NCBI GenBank assembly: GCA_039028795.1 | Contig: JBCCHJ010000005.1 | Coordinates: 1 to 64,000 of the forward strand | Reading direction: 5' to 3' | Length of the DNA stretch: 64,000 nt | Source of the DNA: Thermohalobaculum sp039028795 | GTDB taxonomy: Bacteria; Pseudomonadota; Alphaproteobacteria; Rhodobacterales; Rhodobacteraceae | Part shown: positions 55,429 through 63,353 of the stretch, piece by piece | How positions within the stretch are numbered: the stretch's first letter is position 1 | How the letters are laid out: every line of letters starts with the position of its first letter | Position numbers and translations under genes: made by a program | The notes under the pieces: model-generated | The model's input: the letters and a program-made list of their open reading frames with translations, nothing else | Told to the model about the DNA's origin: nothing | The model's database searches: none

Positions 55429-56538
55429 ATGCGTATCCATTCGATCGAGCCGGTTGCCATCGACATCCCGCTGACCAGGAATTTCGGCGGGGCGACTTAC
55501 TCCGTCCTGAAGCGCTCAACGGTGATCACCCGTCTGAGAACCGAAGATGGGTTAGAGGCGCAGGTCTACAATGGCGACAATCGCGATCACGGACCTGGCA
55601 TTGCCAGGATCATCCGCGACGTGCTTGCCCCCATTGCCGTTGGTATGGATATCTTCGACACCGCGGAAACTTGGCGCCGAATGTTCGCAGCGACGGTCGC
55701 ATTTGCCGACAAGAAGCTGATCATGGAGGCGATTGCCTGCGTCGATTGCGCGGTTTGGGATGCGGTTGGCCGGGCGAAAGGAAAAAGTGTTTCGGCCATG
55801 CTGGGCGCGGACCGCCCTGAAGTCCCGATTATATCGATCGGCGGCTACTACCTGCCAGGCAAAACCATGGACGAAATCGCGGCAGAGATGATCGCCTATC
55901 GCGAGGCCGGCATGGCCGGGTGCAAGTTCAAGGTCGGTGGCCTTTCACCAGAAGAAGACGCTGAACGTACCCGTATCGCCCGTCAGGCTGCGGGCGATGC
56001 CTTCGTTCTGGCCGTTGACGCGAACCGCGGCTGGTCGGTTGAAGACGCCGTCCGCTTCGCCGGATTGGTTCAAGACCTGAACATCGCCTGGTTCGAGGAA
56101 CCCTGCCACTGGTACGACGATGCCGCGATGATGGCGGACGTTCGGCGACAAACGCAAATCCCGATCTCTGCGGGTCAATCCGAAATCACCCATCACGGGG
56201 TGCGCCGTCTGATAAACGCAGGCGCAGTGGATCTGGTGAATGTCGACGCGTCCGAAACTGGCGGCGTTACCGATTGGCGTCGCTCGGCTGATCTTTGCGC
56301 CAAAGCGAAGATCCGGATGGGCCATCACGAAGAATCTCAGATCGCGATCCATCTGTTATCTGGGGTCCCGCACGGAACCAATGTGGAATGCTTTGCTGAC
56401 CCCGCGCGTGATCCGGTCTGGCAGGACCTCTGGGTGAACCGTCCGCCGATCCGGGACGGCAATATGCAGGTTCCGACGGGCCCGGGCTTTGACATCGAAC
56501 TGGATGAAGGCCTGATCCGCAAATTTCGAACGGGATAG
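55429..56538 (+). CDS. Mandelate racemase/muconate lactonizing-type enolase superfamily enzyme
   Basis: 369 residues from the Met of MRIHSIEPVAIDIPLT. The MR-subgroup catalytic set is visible: CKFKVGG (KxK; ~166), AVDANRGWS (Asp), WFEEPCHW (Glu), AGQSEIT (Glu) as metal ligands, VNVDASETGG (Asp of the dyad) and MGHHEES (His). Such enzymes epimerise or dehydrate acid sugars or hydroxy acids. Substrate unknown. It converges with the M81 peptidase gene 66 nt away, which may be of the same small-molecule catabolism. Confidence 0.92.
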   Translation: MRIHSIEPVAIDIPLTRNFGGATYSVLKRSTVITRLRTEDGLEAQVYNGDNRDHGPGIARIIRDVLAPIAVGMDIFDTAETWRRMFAATVAFADKKLIMEAIACVDCAVWDAVGRAKGKSVSAMLGADRPEVPIISIGGYYLPGKTMDEIAAEMIAYREAGMAGCKFKVGGLSPEEDAERTRIARQAAGDAFVLAVDANRGWSVEDAVRFAGLVQDLNIAWFEEPCHWYDDAAMMADVRRQTQIPISAGQSEITHHGVRRLINAGAVDLVNVDASETGGVTDWRRSADLCAKAKIRMGHHEESQIAIHLLSGVPHGTNVECFADPARDPVWQDLWVNRPPIRDGNMQVPTGPGFDIELDEGLIRKFRTG

Positions 56539-56603
56539 CGGACGTCCCCTTCAACTTGCACGAAATACTCCGGGGTCCGGGGCAGAGCCCCGGAAAAACA
56601 TCG

Positions 56604-58109
56604 TCATGCCATCTTCGTGCCGCCGGACCAGACAGGTCCCATCGGACCCAGGCGCAGCCCTGGGCGCAGTCGCTGGTAAGGCACGGCTTTCAGGTCACAT
56701 ATGAAGCCTCCGGGCGCGGCAGTCATCAGGGTATCGGACGCGATCGGATCAAAATCAGCGCGGAAGTGCACGGTGCTTTTGACCGCTATGATCCGCGCAT
56801 CGGCAAGGTCCACGCCGATATGCGTAAAGAGCGCCCGATCCAGGCATTGACTGCGCTGGCTACTAATGACGACGCGCACATCCGCCGGGGTATCCAGGAC
56901 CCGCAAAATGGCCGAGGGGCCGAGCACCGCGATGCCGCCGCCATACATCTCTCCGGTATAGGTGCATTGACCATCGCCAACGGCCTCGACACGGAATCGG
57001 CCGTCAAAGGCCTCCTGTCCGTCCATGCCGGACTTGCCTCCCAAAGGGCCTTGGATGACGCCGCCCACTCCGGCTGCGTGGGCCTCTGCCGCCATGTCCG
57101 GATCGTGCAGCAGGCCCAGAACCGCCCGCGTCGCGCCTTCGGCGACCAAGGCGGACAGCAATCCGGTAGTGTCCGACGTTCCCCCGGCGCCGGCGTTGTC
57201 CTGAACATCGGCAATGACGACAGGGCGCGGATCCGTATTCTCCATCGCTTTGCGCACGGCATCGGTCGGGCTCAGCAGTCCAGTTTCAAACTGATCTTCC
57301 GCGGCCAAGACGGCGGACAGCAACTGGTCCGCTGTGGTGTCGGCCTGATCTTGGGATTGTCCATAGGCAACCACTGAAGGTCCGGCGTGCCAGATATCCG
57401 AGGCCGTGAACCCAAGCGCGATATCGGCCATGGCGTCGCCAATCTGCGGTAAGAGATCATAGAGCGATCGGCATGGATCGGCCCCTGTGAACTGGGCGTG
57501 CAGCGGGATCAGGAACGGTGCCTGGCGGAATGCCTTCGCAAACCGGACGCCGCTGATCAGGTCCATCAGCAAAGGAAAGCACCGCGCGCCGGTATCGGCC
57601 ATGTCCAGATGCGGGTATGTCCGGTAGACACAAATGACGTCCGCCAACTCGACCATCCCAGGCGTCAGATTGGCATGCAGGTCCAGGCTAATAGCGATGG
57701 GTATGTCCGGCCCGACCATGTCGCGCACCAGGCGCAGCACTTCGCCTTCACCGTCTTCGACGCTTTCGGTCACCATGGCTCCGTGCAGGTCCAGGTAAAC
57801 ACCATCCAACGTCTGATCCAGGCCTTCCAGGATCATCCTGGTAATCCGCTCGAAGGCATCATCGGTGACATGCGCCGCGGGTTCGGCCGCGGTCCAGAGG
57901 ATAGGGTGAAGGTCAACGCTCGGCACTTCGCCAGCCGCTTGAACGAAGCCTGCAATCGGCAGGTTCATGCCATGCGTGCCAGTGACGACTTCAGGCCCCA
58001 GAAGCATCTCTGGCCAGGAATCCGCGATCTGAAAATCGCGGAACGTCGTTTTGTTCGGCACGAAGGTGTTGGTTTCGTGCTGGAACCCGGCAATGGCGAT
58101 CCTGGGCAT
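56604..58109 (-). CDS. M81-family metallopeptidase (MlrC-like)
   Basis: 501 residues from the Met of MPRIAIAGFQHETNTF. QHETNTF, YLDLHGAMVTESVEDGEGEV (part; DxHG) and SLDLHANLTPGMVELAD are the M81/MlrC signatures with zinc-ligand Asp and His residues. MlrC of microcystin degraders cleaves linear tetrapeptides; most homologues in marine bacteria have unknown substrates. No mlrA or mlrB neighbours, so a microcystin role is not supported. Confidence 0.92.
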   Translation of the reverse strand: MPRIAIAGFQHETNTFVPNKTTFRDFQIADSWPEMLLGPEVVTGTHGMNLPIAGFVQAAGEVPSVDLHPILWTAAEPAAHVTDDAFERITRMILEGLDQTLDGVYLDLHGAMVTESVEDGEGEVLRLVRDMVGPDIPIAISLDLHANLTPGMVELADVICVYRTYPHLDMADTGARCFPLLMDLISGVRFAKAFRQAPFLIPLHAQFTGADPCRSLYDLLPQIGDAMADIALGFTASDIWHAGPSVVAYGQSQDQADTTADQLLSAVLAAEDQFETGLLSPTDAVRKAMENTDPRPVVIADVQDNAGAGGTSDTTGLLSALVAEGATRAVLGLLHDPDMAAEAHAAGVGGVIQGPLGGKSGMDGQEAFDGRFRVEAVGDGQCTYTGEMYGGGIAVLGPSAILRVLDTPADVRVVISSQRSQCLDRALFTHIGVDLADARIIAVKSTVHFRADFDPIASDTLMTAAPGGFICDLKAVPYQRLRPGLRLGPMGPVWSGGTKMA

Positions 58110-58270
58110 GGAGGGTCCGCGATACTGATCAGTCGCGGAACAATCGCGCAAATCGCGTCAAAGTCGAACCTTTTGTCGCCTCGTGCCCGGTTTCCTAAGC
58201 CGAATCCTACAACTCGACCGCCGCATCCGAGGTTCTCAAATCCTTGCGTCCAACCCTGCATGCGCCCAAA

Positions 58271-58292
58271 CTCCTCTCGAGGCGAAGAGGAG
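58271..58292 (+). promoter_or_regulatory. Hairpin sequestering a Shine-Dalgarno
   Basis: CTCCTCT-CGAGGCGA-AGAGGAG is a perfect 7-bp stem whose 3' arm contains the GAGGAG Shine-Dalgarno of the small membrane protein at 58302 (9 nt spacing). While folded, the ribosome-binding site is hidden; a thermosensor, protein- or translation-dependent opening would be needed. Seen in the sequence; regulation is inferred. Confidence 0.5.
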
Positions 58293-58301
58293 AGACCCGT
58301 C

Positions 58302-58706
58302 ATGGGCTTTATCGGTTTTCTGTTACGAATGTGCTTTGGAGTTGGCCTTGTGCTGGCAACCTACAATCCGACCGGCACATCCTGGGTCCAATGGGTGGCC
58401 GACGGATTTGAAACCGATTTGCCGCTGAAGGTTCTGGCCGGCGTGGTGCTTTTGATCGGCTATGTCATTGTGCTGCGCGCATCGTTCAGATCGATCGGCG
58501 TCATCGGCAAACTGCTTGCAGCAGCGCTTTTGGCGGCGCTGGCCTGGGTCGCCTATGATTACGGCTATCTGAATGTCGAGGATGAAGGCCTGATCGAATG
58601 GCTGGTTCTTGTTGCCATGGGCTTGATCCTTGGGCTTGGCCTGTCCTGGAGCCATATCCGCCGCATGATTTCCGGGCAGGCCGACATGGATGATGTCGAC
58701 CAGTAG
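58302..58706 (+). CDS. Small membrane protein (DUF6524-like)
   Basis: 134 residues with four hydrophobic helices: FIGFLLRMCFGVGLVLATYN (~3-22), LKVLAGVVLLIGYVIVL (~42-58), LLAAALLAALAWVAYDYGYL (~71-90) and LIEWLVLVAMGLILGLGLSW (~97-116). YNPTGTSWVQWVADG after the first helix is a feature I associate with DUF6524. Translation start sits behind the sequestered Shine-Dalgarno. The frame open to 57498 is antisense to the M81 gene and rejected. Confidence 0.75.
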   Translation: MGFIGFLLRMCFGVGLVLATYNPTGTSWVQWVADGFETDLPLKVLAGVVLLIGYVIVLRASFRSIGVIGKLLAAALLAALAWVAYDYGYLNVEDEGLIEWLVLVAMGLILGLGLSWSHIRRMISGQADMDDVDQ

Positions 58707-58757
58707 ATCTGGCAGGGGCGGCAACCCCCAACTGTTGCGCAGTTCTAAAGCGTCCGG

Positions 58758-60530
58758 TCAGTCCTGGGGCACGTGGCGCAGCGCCAGTTCGCGCAACTGC
58801 TCGTTGGTCGGCTCGCTTGGGGCGCCCATCATCAGGTCTTCAGCCCGCTGGTTCATCGGGAACATGATGACCTCGCGGATGTTTTCCTCATCCGCCAACA
58901 GCATCACGATCCGATCGATGCCTGCCGCACAGCCGCCATGGGGCGGGGCGCCGTAGGTGAAGGCGTTGACCATGCCGCCGAAGCGTTTGCGGACCTCATC
59001 TTCGCCATAGCCTGCGATCTCGAAGGCCTTGAACATGATCTCGGGCCGGTGGTTCCGGATGGCGCCAGAGACCAGTTCATAGCCGTTACAGGCCAGATCA
59101 TATTGATAGCCTTTGACGTCCAACGGGTCACCGTCCAGTGCCGCCATCTCGCCCTGGGGCATCGAGAACGGGTTGTGTTCGAAATCGATCTTCCCAGTTT
59201 CCTCGTCGCGTTCGTAAATCGGAAAGTCGACGATCCAGGCAAAGGCAAACCGGTCCTTGTCGATCAAGTTTAGCTCATTGCCAATCTCGACCCGGGCCTT
59301 GGCGGCGACCCGTTCAAAACTGTCCGGTTTGCCGCCCAGGAAGAAGGCAGCATCGCCCGGGCCGAGGCCCAGTTGTTGGCGGATCGCCTCGGTGCGTTCG
59401 GGTCCAATGTTTTTCGCCAGGGGGCCAGCGCCTTCGTTCCCGTCGCGCCACATGATGTAACCCATGCCGGGCAGGCCTTCCTTTTGCGCAAAGGAATTCA
59501 TCCGGTCGCAGAATGCCCGCGACCCGCCACCGGGTGCAGGTATAGCGCGGATCTCGGTGCCATCCTTTTCCAGGATCGAGGCAAAGATCTTGAAACCGGA
59601 CCCCGCAAAATGCTCGCTGACCACCTGCATTTCCATGGGAATGCGCAGGTCCGGCTTGTCGGTGCCGTATTTCAGCATGGCCTCTTTGTAGGGGATCTGC
59701 GGCCAGTCCGATGCCGCATCGACGCGGCGCCCAGCACCGAATTCTTCGAACACACCGGCAATCACCGGAGCGACAGTGTCGAACACATCCTGCTGGGTGA
59801 CGAAGCTCATCTCCAGATCGAGCTGGTAGAAATCTGTTGGCGACCGGTCGGCGCGCGGGTCCTCATCGCGGAAACAGGGCGCGATCTGGAAATACTTGTC
59901 GAAACCCGAAACCATGATCAGCTGTTTGAACTGCTGCGGAGCCTGGGGCAGGGCATAGAACTTGCCGGGATGCAGGCGGCTGGGCACCAGGAAGTCACGC
60001 GCGCCTTCGGGGGACGAGGCCGTGATGATCGGCGTCTGGAACTCGCGGAAGTTGATATCCCACATGCGCTTGCGGATCGAGGCAACCACGTCGGACCGAA
60101 GCGTGATGTTTCGCTGCAGCTTTTCGCGGCGCAGATCCAGGAACCGGTACTTCAGCCGGGTTTCCTCCGGATATTCGGTTTCCCCGAAGACCATCAGCGG
60201 CAGCTCTTCTGACGGGCCCAGGACCTCCATGTCCCGGATGAAGACTTCGATCTCTCCGGTCGGAATCTTTGGGTTCACCAATTCGGGGTCGCGGGCTTTA
60301 ACCTCACCATCGATGCGGATGCACCACTCGGACCGCGCCTTTTCAACCTCGGCAAAGACCGGGCTGTCTGGATCGGCCAGAATCTGGGTCACGCCGTAAT
60401 GGTCGCGCAGATCGATGAACACCACGCCGCCATGGTCGCGTCTGCGATTGACCCAACCAGACAGGCGAATGGTTTCTCCGACATTTGCCGCCGTCAGTTC
60501 GGCGCAAGTGTGGCTGCGATAGGCGTGCAT
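58758..60530 (-). CDS. aspS: Aspartyl-tRNA synthetase
   Basis: 590 residues from the Met of MHAYRSHTCAELTAANVG; earlier in-frame Mets would include the terminator. OB anticodon-binding domain first (LSGWVNRRRDHGGVVFIDLR, ~23-42), then class II motifs FRDEDPRADRSPTDFYQLD (~215-233) and the C-terminal GIDRIVMLLADEENIREVI. Bacterial-type length with the GAD insertion. Whether it is discriminating or also charges tRNA-Asn cannot be decided. A terminator-like hairpin lies just 19 nt upstream. Confidence 0.96.
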   Translation of the reverse strand: MHAYRSHTCAELTAANVGETIRLSGWVNRRRDHGGVVFIDLRDHYGVTQILADPDSPVFAEVEKARSEWCIRIDGEVKARDPELVNPKIPTGEIEVFIRDMEVLGPSEELPLMVFGETEYPEETRLKYRFLDLRREKLQRNITLRSDVVASIRKRMWDINFREFQTPIITASSPEGARDFLVPSRLHPGKFYALPQAPQQFKQLIMVSGFDKYFQIAPCFRDEDPRADRSPTDFYQLDLEMSFVTQQDVFDTVAPVIAGVFEEFGAGRRVDAASDWPQIPYKEAMLKYGTDKPDLRIPMEMQVVSEHFAGSGFKIFASILEKDGTEIRAIPAPGGGSRAFCDRMNSFAQKEGLPGMGYIMWRDGNEGAGPLAKNIGPERTEAIRQQLGLGPGDAAFFLGGKPDSFERVAAKARVEIGNELNLIDKDRFAFAWIVDFPIYERDEETGKIDFEHNPFSMPQGEMAALDGDPLDVKGYQYDLACNGYELVSGAIRNHRPEIMFKAFEIAGYGEDEVRKRFGGMVNAFTYGAPPHGGCAAGIDRIVMLLADEENIREVIMFPMNQRAEDLMMGAPSEPTNEQLRELALRHVPQD

Positions 60531-60852
60531 ATCCGTGCTCCCGAGGGCAAAAAAGGGGCGCCAAAACGCCCCTGAACAATCGGGGCAGGGCTTGGCCCGG
60601 GGCGACTGGGATGTCAAGCCTCTCGGCACCGGGGTTAGGGGTGCAGTTCCCGCAAGGCCTCGATTTGATCAAAAGCCTCGAAATTCTCGCAGCCCCGCCC
60701 ACGTTCTGGGGGCGCATCTGCGGCAAATAGAATTAGCGCGGGTAAAAATCCCGAAGGCTGATGCGCGGGAACATCCCTAATACTTGTAACAAATTCGAAG
60801 GAGTATGCCGCGGCGCGGTCTGATAAGACAAAGCCCCAGCCGAAGGAGCGGT
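60531..60852. other. aspS leader region and intergenic repeat copy
   Basis: 322 bases. On the minus strand it holds a T-tailed terminator hairpin (60549-60572) just before aspS, a competing GCCCC/GGGGC pairing (60582-60586 with 60568-60572), the second copy of a 40-nt repeat (60682-60721), and a short frame ending ENFEAFDQIEALRELHP at 60635 whose codons look real but whose start is unclear. The right edge carries the promoter of the plus-strand gene at 60853. Confidence 0.5.
60549..60572 (-). terminator. Intrinsic terminator / possible attenuator in the aspS leader
   Basis: Minus strand: GGGGCG-TTTTGG-CGCCCC followed by six T. It ends 19 nt before the aspS ATG on the same strand, so either it terminates an upstream small transcript or it acts as an attenuator. 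An upstream GCCCC can pair with its 5' arm (antiterminator). The AGGGGCGTTTTGGCGCCCCT stem is clear; the role is inferred. Confidence 0.75.
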
Positions 60853-61884
60853 ATGACGAACGTGCCCCCACCCATGTCTGAATTGCTTTGGCGCCGGCCG
60901 GTTCTGATGCCGCTATGGCAGGCCATTCCTAAGGCACTGGCAGGCGGGCAGGTCGCTTTCATCCACACCCGCAGGGCCACCCGGCGCTTGATCCGTGCCG
61001 GCCAATTGCCGTTCTACAACCGGCTCTGCCCATTGCTGGCGGATATGGGCTATGCCGTTGCGGTCATGCCGTTCTACCGCCCGCCCTATCTGCGCTGGGT
61101 CAACAAAAAGTGCCTTCACATCTATCGCGGTCCTGGACGCCCCAGGCGCGAGCCAGGCGTTCTGCACGTCGCCAAGGGCTATATCGATGGGTATTGGTAT
61201 GTCGACCCGATGGGGCACCGGGAAGACTCCGGCATCGGTGCGAAGACGTTCGACGCAAAGGCCCAGGACCCGGAGATCTCGAACCAGTTTTTCAAACAGA
61301 TCCGGCGGCAGAACGTGCATAAAGGTCACTCGCAACGGGAACAGACCGCGCGCGGCGGGGCCGACGTGATCGAAGGCGCAATTGCGATCATGTTGCAACG
61401 GATGGTGCCGGGCGAGGCGCCGAAGGATGCTATCTGTACCGAGGCCGAGATGATCCGCGCCATCGTTGCGGTGCGCGGTGATCGCCCCGTGATGATCAAA
61501 TTTCACCCGTTCGGGGCAACCGACGATGTGAAGACGGCAGTGGCAGAGGCTGTCAATCCGGCCGAAGGCGTGCATCTGGTGGACGCAAATGTGCATGACA
61601 TTCTGGATGCTGCGGCGATGGTCTGCACCCAGACCTCGGGTGTCGGGTTCGAGGCTTTCCTGCATCGGACACCGACGCTGTTGTTCGCCGGGGCGGATTA
61701 CCATCATGCGGCGATCCCAGTCGGCTCGCTGGATGAACTGCCGGATCTGATCGCCAGGGCCGCCGATCAGAAGTTTCCCTACCCGAAATACGTCCACTGG
61801 TTCCTGGAACAGAACCTTTTCCGTCCGAACGCGGAGGACTTCCACGACCGGATCAGACCGATCATCGAGGCAGCGGCAGAATAG
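60853..61884 (+). CDS. Orphan capsule biosynthesis-like protein (KpsS/KpsC relative)
   Basis: 343 residues from an ATG with AAGGAG 4 nt upstream; an ATG at 60805 is too close to its own Shine-Dalgarno. The C half resembles the nucleotide-sugar lobe of capsule Kdo transferases: VMIKFHPFGATDDVK, DANVHDILDAAAMVCTQTSG (part) and VGFEAFLHRTPTLLFAGADY. The N half (AFIHTRRATRRLIRAGQLPF) is unlike KpsS. It stands 40 kb from the capsule module, probably a separate glycan role. Family link moderate. Confidence 0.72.
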   Translation: MTNVPPPMSELLWRRPVLMPLWQAIPKALAGGQVAFIHTRRATRRLIRAGQLPFYNRLCPLLADMGYAVAVMPFYRPPYLRWVNKKCLHIYRGPGRPRREPGVLHVAKGYIDGYWYVDPMGHREDSGIGAKTFDAKAQDPEISNQFFKQIRRQNVHKGHSQREQTARGGADVIEGAIAIMLQRMVPGEAPKDAICTEAEMIRAIVAVRGDRPVMIKFHPFGATDDVKTAVAEAVNPAEGVHLVDANVHDILDAAAMVCTQTSGVGFEAFLHRTPTLLFAGADYHHAAIPVGSLDELPDLIARAADQKFPYPKYVHWFLEQNLFRPNAEDFHDRIRPIIEAAAE

Positions 61885-61904
61885 GGTGGGCGCCAGGCCC
61901 ACCC
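61884..61904. terminator. Bidirectional hairpin between convergent genes
   Basis: GGGTGGGC-GCCAG-GCCCACCC is a perfect 8-bp stem with a 5-nt loop, between the stop of the capsule-like gene (61884) and that of the peroxiredoxin (61915). No clear T run, so termination for either gene is an inference from position. Confidence 0.55.
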
Positions 61905-61914
61905 CATGCGTGCG

Positions 61915-62439
61915 TTACGCGGCTTGGGTCAGATCACCCCGCGCCGGATAGTTGTTTTCCGCAGAGAACTTCAGGCCGCCCAGCAGTTTGCCGAAATCCG
62001 GGCGCGTGAACGGAGCAGACTGGACCTGGGCAAAGAAGATCACGCCGTCGGGCTGAACCACGAACAGGCCGGGTTCCGAAAATACCTCGGGCTCTGTGCT
62101 GCCGTCCCGTGCGGATGAGATATAGAGGCCCCAGTTCCGGGCCGTTGCCTCGTCCAGTCCGTATCCGATCGGCAGTTTCGTGGTTTCAATCTCGGCATGC
62201 GTATCGCGGGCACGCTCTTCGCTGTCCATCGATACAGCAACCACGCCAATGCCTTGCTCGGCGGCCTGATCGATCAGCGCATCGATTTCCGTCATGTAGG
62301 TCTTGCAGATTGGGCAGTGCTTCCCGCGATAGAAGACGACAATCGTAAAGCTCTGATCGGACTGTTCCGACAGTGTCCAGGTGCCGCCCTGAACCAGAGG
62401 CACAGACAGGGCAGGGGCGGGCTTGGTGGGCAGGGCCAT
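61915..62439 (-). CDS. AhpC/TSA-type peroxiredoxin
   Basis: 174 residues. Thioredoxin-like fold with the reactive site VVFYRGKHCPICKTYMTEID (~35-54), Cys-x-x-Cys. Peroxiredoxins in this branch reduce peroxides or act as thiol oxidoreductases; the CPIC pair suggests an atypical one rather than the single-Cys VCTxE motif of AhpC. GGAGATC precedes the ATG. Alone on the minus strand, convergent with the capsule-like gene. Confidence 0.88.
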   Translation of the reverse strand: MALPTKPAPALSVPLVQGGTWTLSEQSDQSFTIVVFYRGKHCPICKTYMTEIDALIDQAAEQGIGVVAVSMDSEERARDTHAEIETTKLPIGYGLDEATARNWGLYISSARDGSTEPEVFSEPGLFVVQPDGVIFFAQVQSAPFTRPDFGKLLGGLKFSAENNYPARGDLTQAA

Positions 62440-62678
62440 GGGGATCTCCGTTGAATGGAATTGTCGTACCTAACGTAGGAGTTCGAGACCCTCTTACTAT
62501 CACCGCCACCAGAAAACAGATTTGTCCTGACGTTAAAGACGCATCGTCGCCGGGATCAGAAGTCTTGAACGTGTCGGTCCGCCGGGCTTCGGCGAAAATG
62601 CGAGCCCCCAGGTTTTTTCACCCCTCGGCCATCCCCATATCCCTTTGATGCGTAAATAAGAGTGAGAGGAGGCTTTTC

Positions 62679-63290
62679 ATGCACATCTACGTTTTGATCG
62701 ACCAGTCCGGATCGATGGCGTCCCGCTGGGTCGAGACGATCGGCGCTGTGAACGCTTACGCCAAAGGACTGATGCAGGACGCGCCGGAAGGGTTAACCTT
62801 CAATATCGCGGCCTTTGACAGCGTGGAAGATTTTCGTTTCGTCGAACTCAGACGGGGCGTCAGACCGGAGGCCTGGACGGACATCCATGACGGCGAAACC
62901 TCGCCCGGCGGCATGACGCCATTGTTCGATGCAATTGGCCGGATCTCCACCTGGGTCCACGAGGACACGCCAGCAAAGGCCGCCATCGCAATCATCACCG
63001 ACGGTGCCGAAAACAACAGCCGAGAGATCACGCGTCACGGCGCCAAGGCGATGCTGGACCGCATGCGCGGCAAAGGGTTCGATGTGGTCTTTCTGGGGGC
63101 CGATTTCGACGCGTTCCAAGAGGCAGCCGCCGTCGGCACTGCAATGGGTCAGACGCTCAATATGTCCGAGGGCAATTACTTTGCAGCAGCCTCGGCATTA
63201 TCCAAACGGACCATGGCCTACAGCTTTTCGGACGACAACAGTGCCGAATTTTCAGAAGCCGACCGCAAGGCCGCTATTGGAAAGAAGTAA
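62679..63290 (+). CDS. von Willebrand factor A domain protein
   Basis: 203 residues; GAGAGGAGGC precedes the ATG. The MIDAS motif DQSGSMAS (~8-15) and a second conserved Asp/Thr pair (SPGGMTPLFDAIG, ~71-83; AIAIITDGAENNS, ~101) identify a soluble single VWA domain, of the type that binds a partner through a metal. No partner gene, such as a MoxR ATPase, is adjacent. Cytoplasmic, no signal peptide. Confidence 0.9.
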   Translation: MHIYVLIDQSGSMASRWVETIGAVNAYAKGLMQDAPEGLTFNIAAFDSVEDFRFVELRRGVRPEAWTDIHDGETSPGGMTPLFDAIGRISTWVHEDTPAKAAIAIITDGAENNSREITRHGAKAMLDRMRGKGFDVVFLGADFDAFQEAAAVGTAMGQTLNMSEGNYFAAASALSKRTMAYSFSDDNSAEFSEADRKAAIGKK

Positions 63291-63353
63291 TACGACAGGA
63301 CAGCAGGGATCGTCACAGAGCCTGCTGGGCAAACTAAGATCCGGGGTGGGCGA

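Noticed and set aside
56604..58109. Microcystin degradation
   Set aside because: The M81 protein resembles MlrC, but no mlrA, mlrB or mlrD genes are nearby.
57498..58706. A 402-codon plus-strand frame ending with the small membrane protein
   Set aside because: Its first 270 codons are antisense to the M81 peptidase gene and lack signs of coding; the gene starts at 58302 behind its own Shine-Dalgarno.
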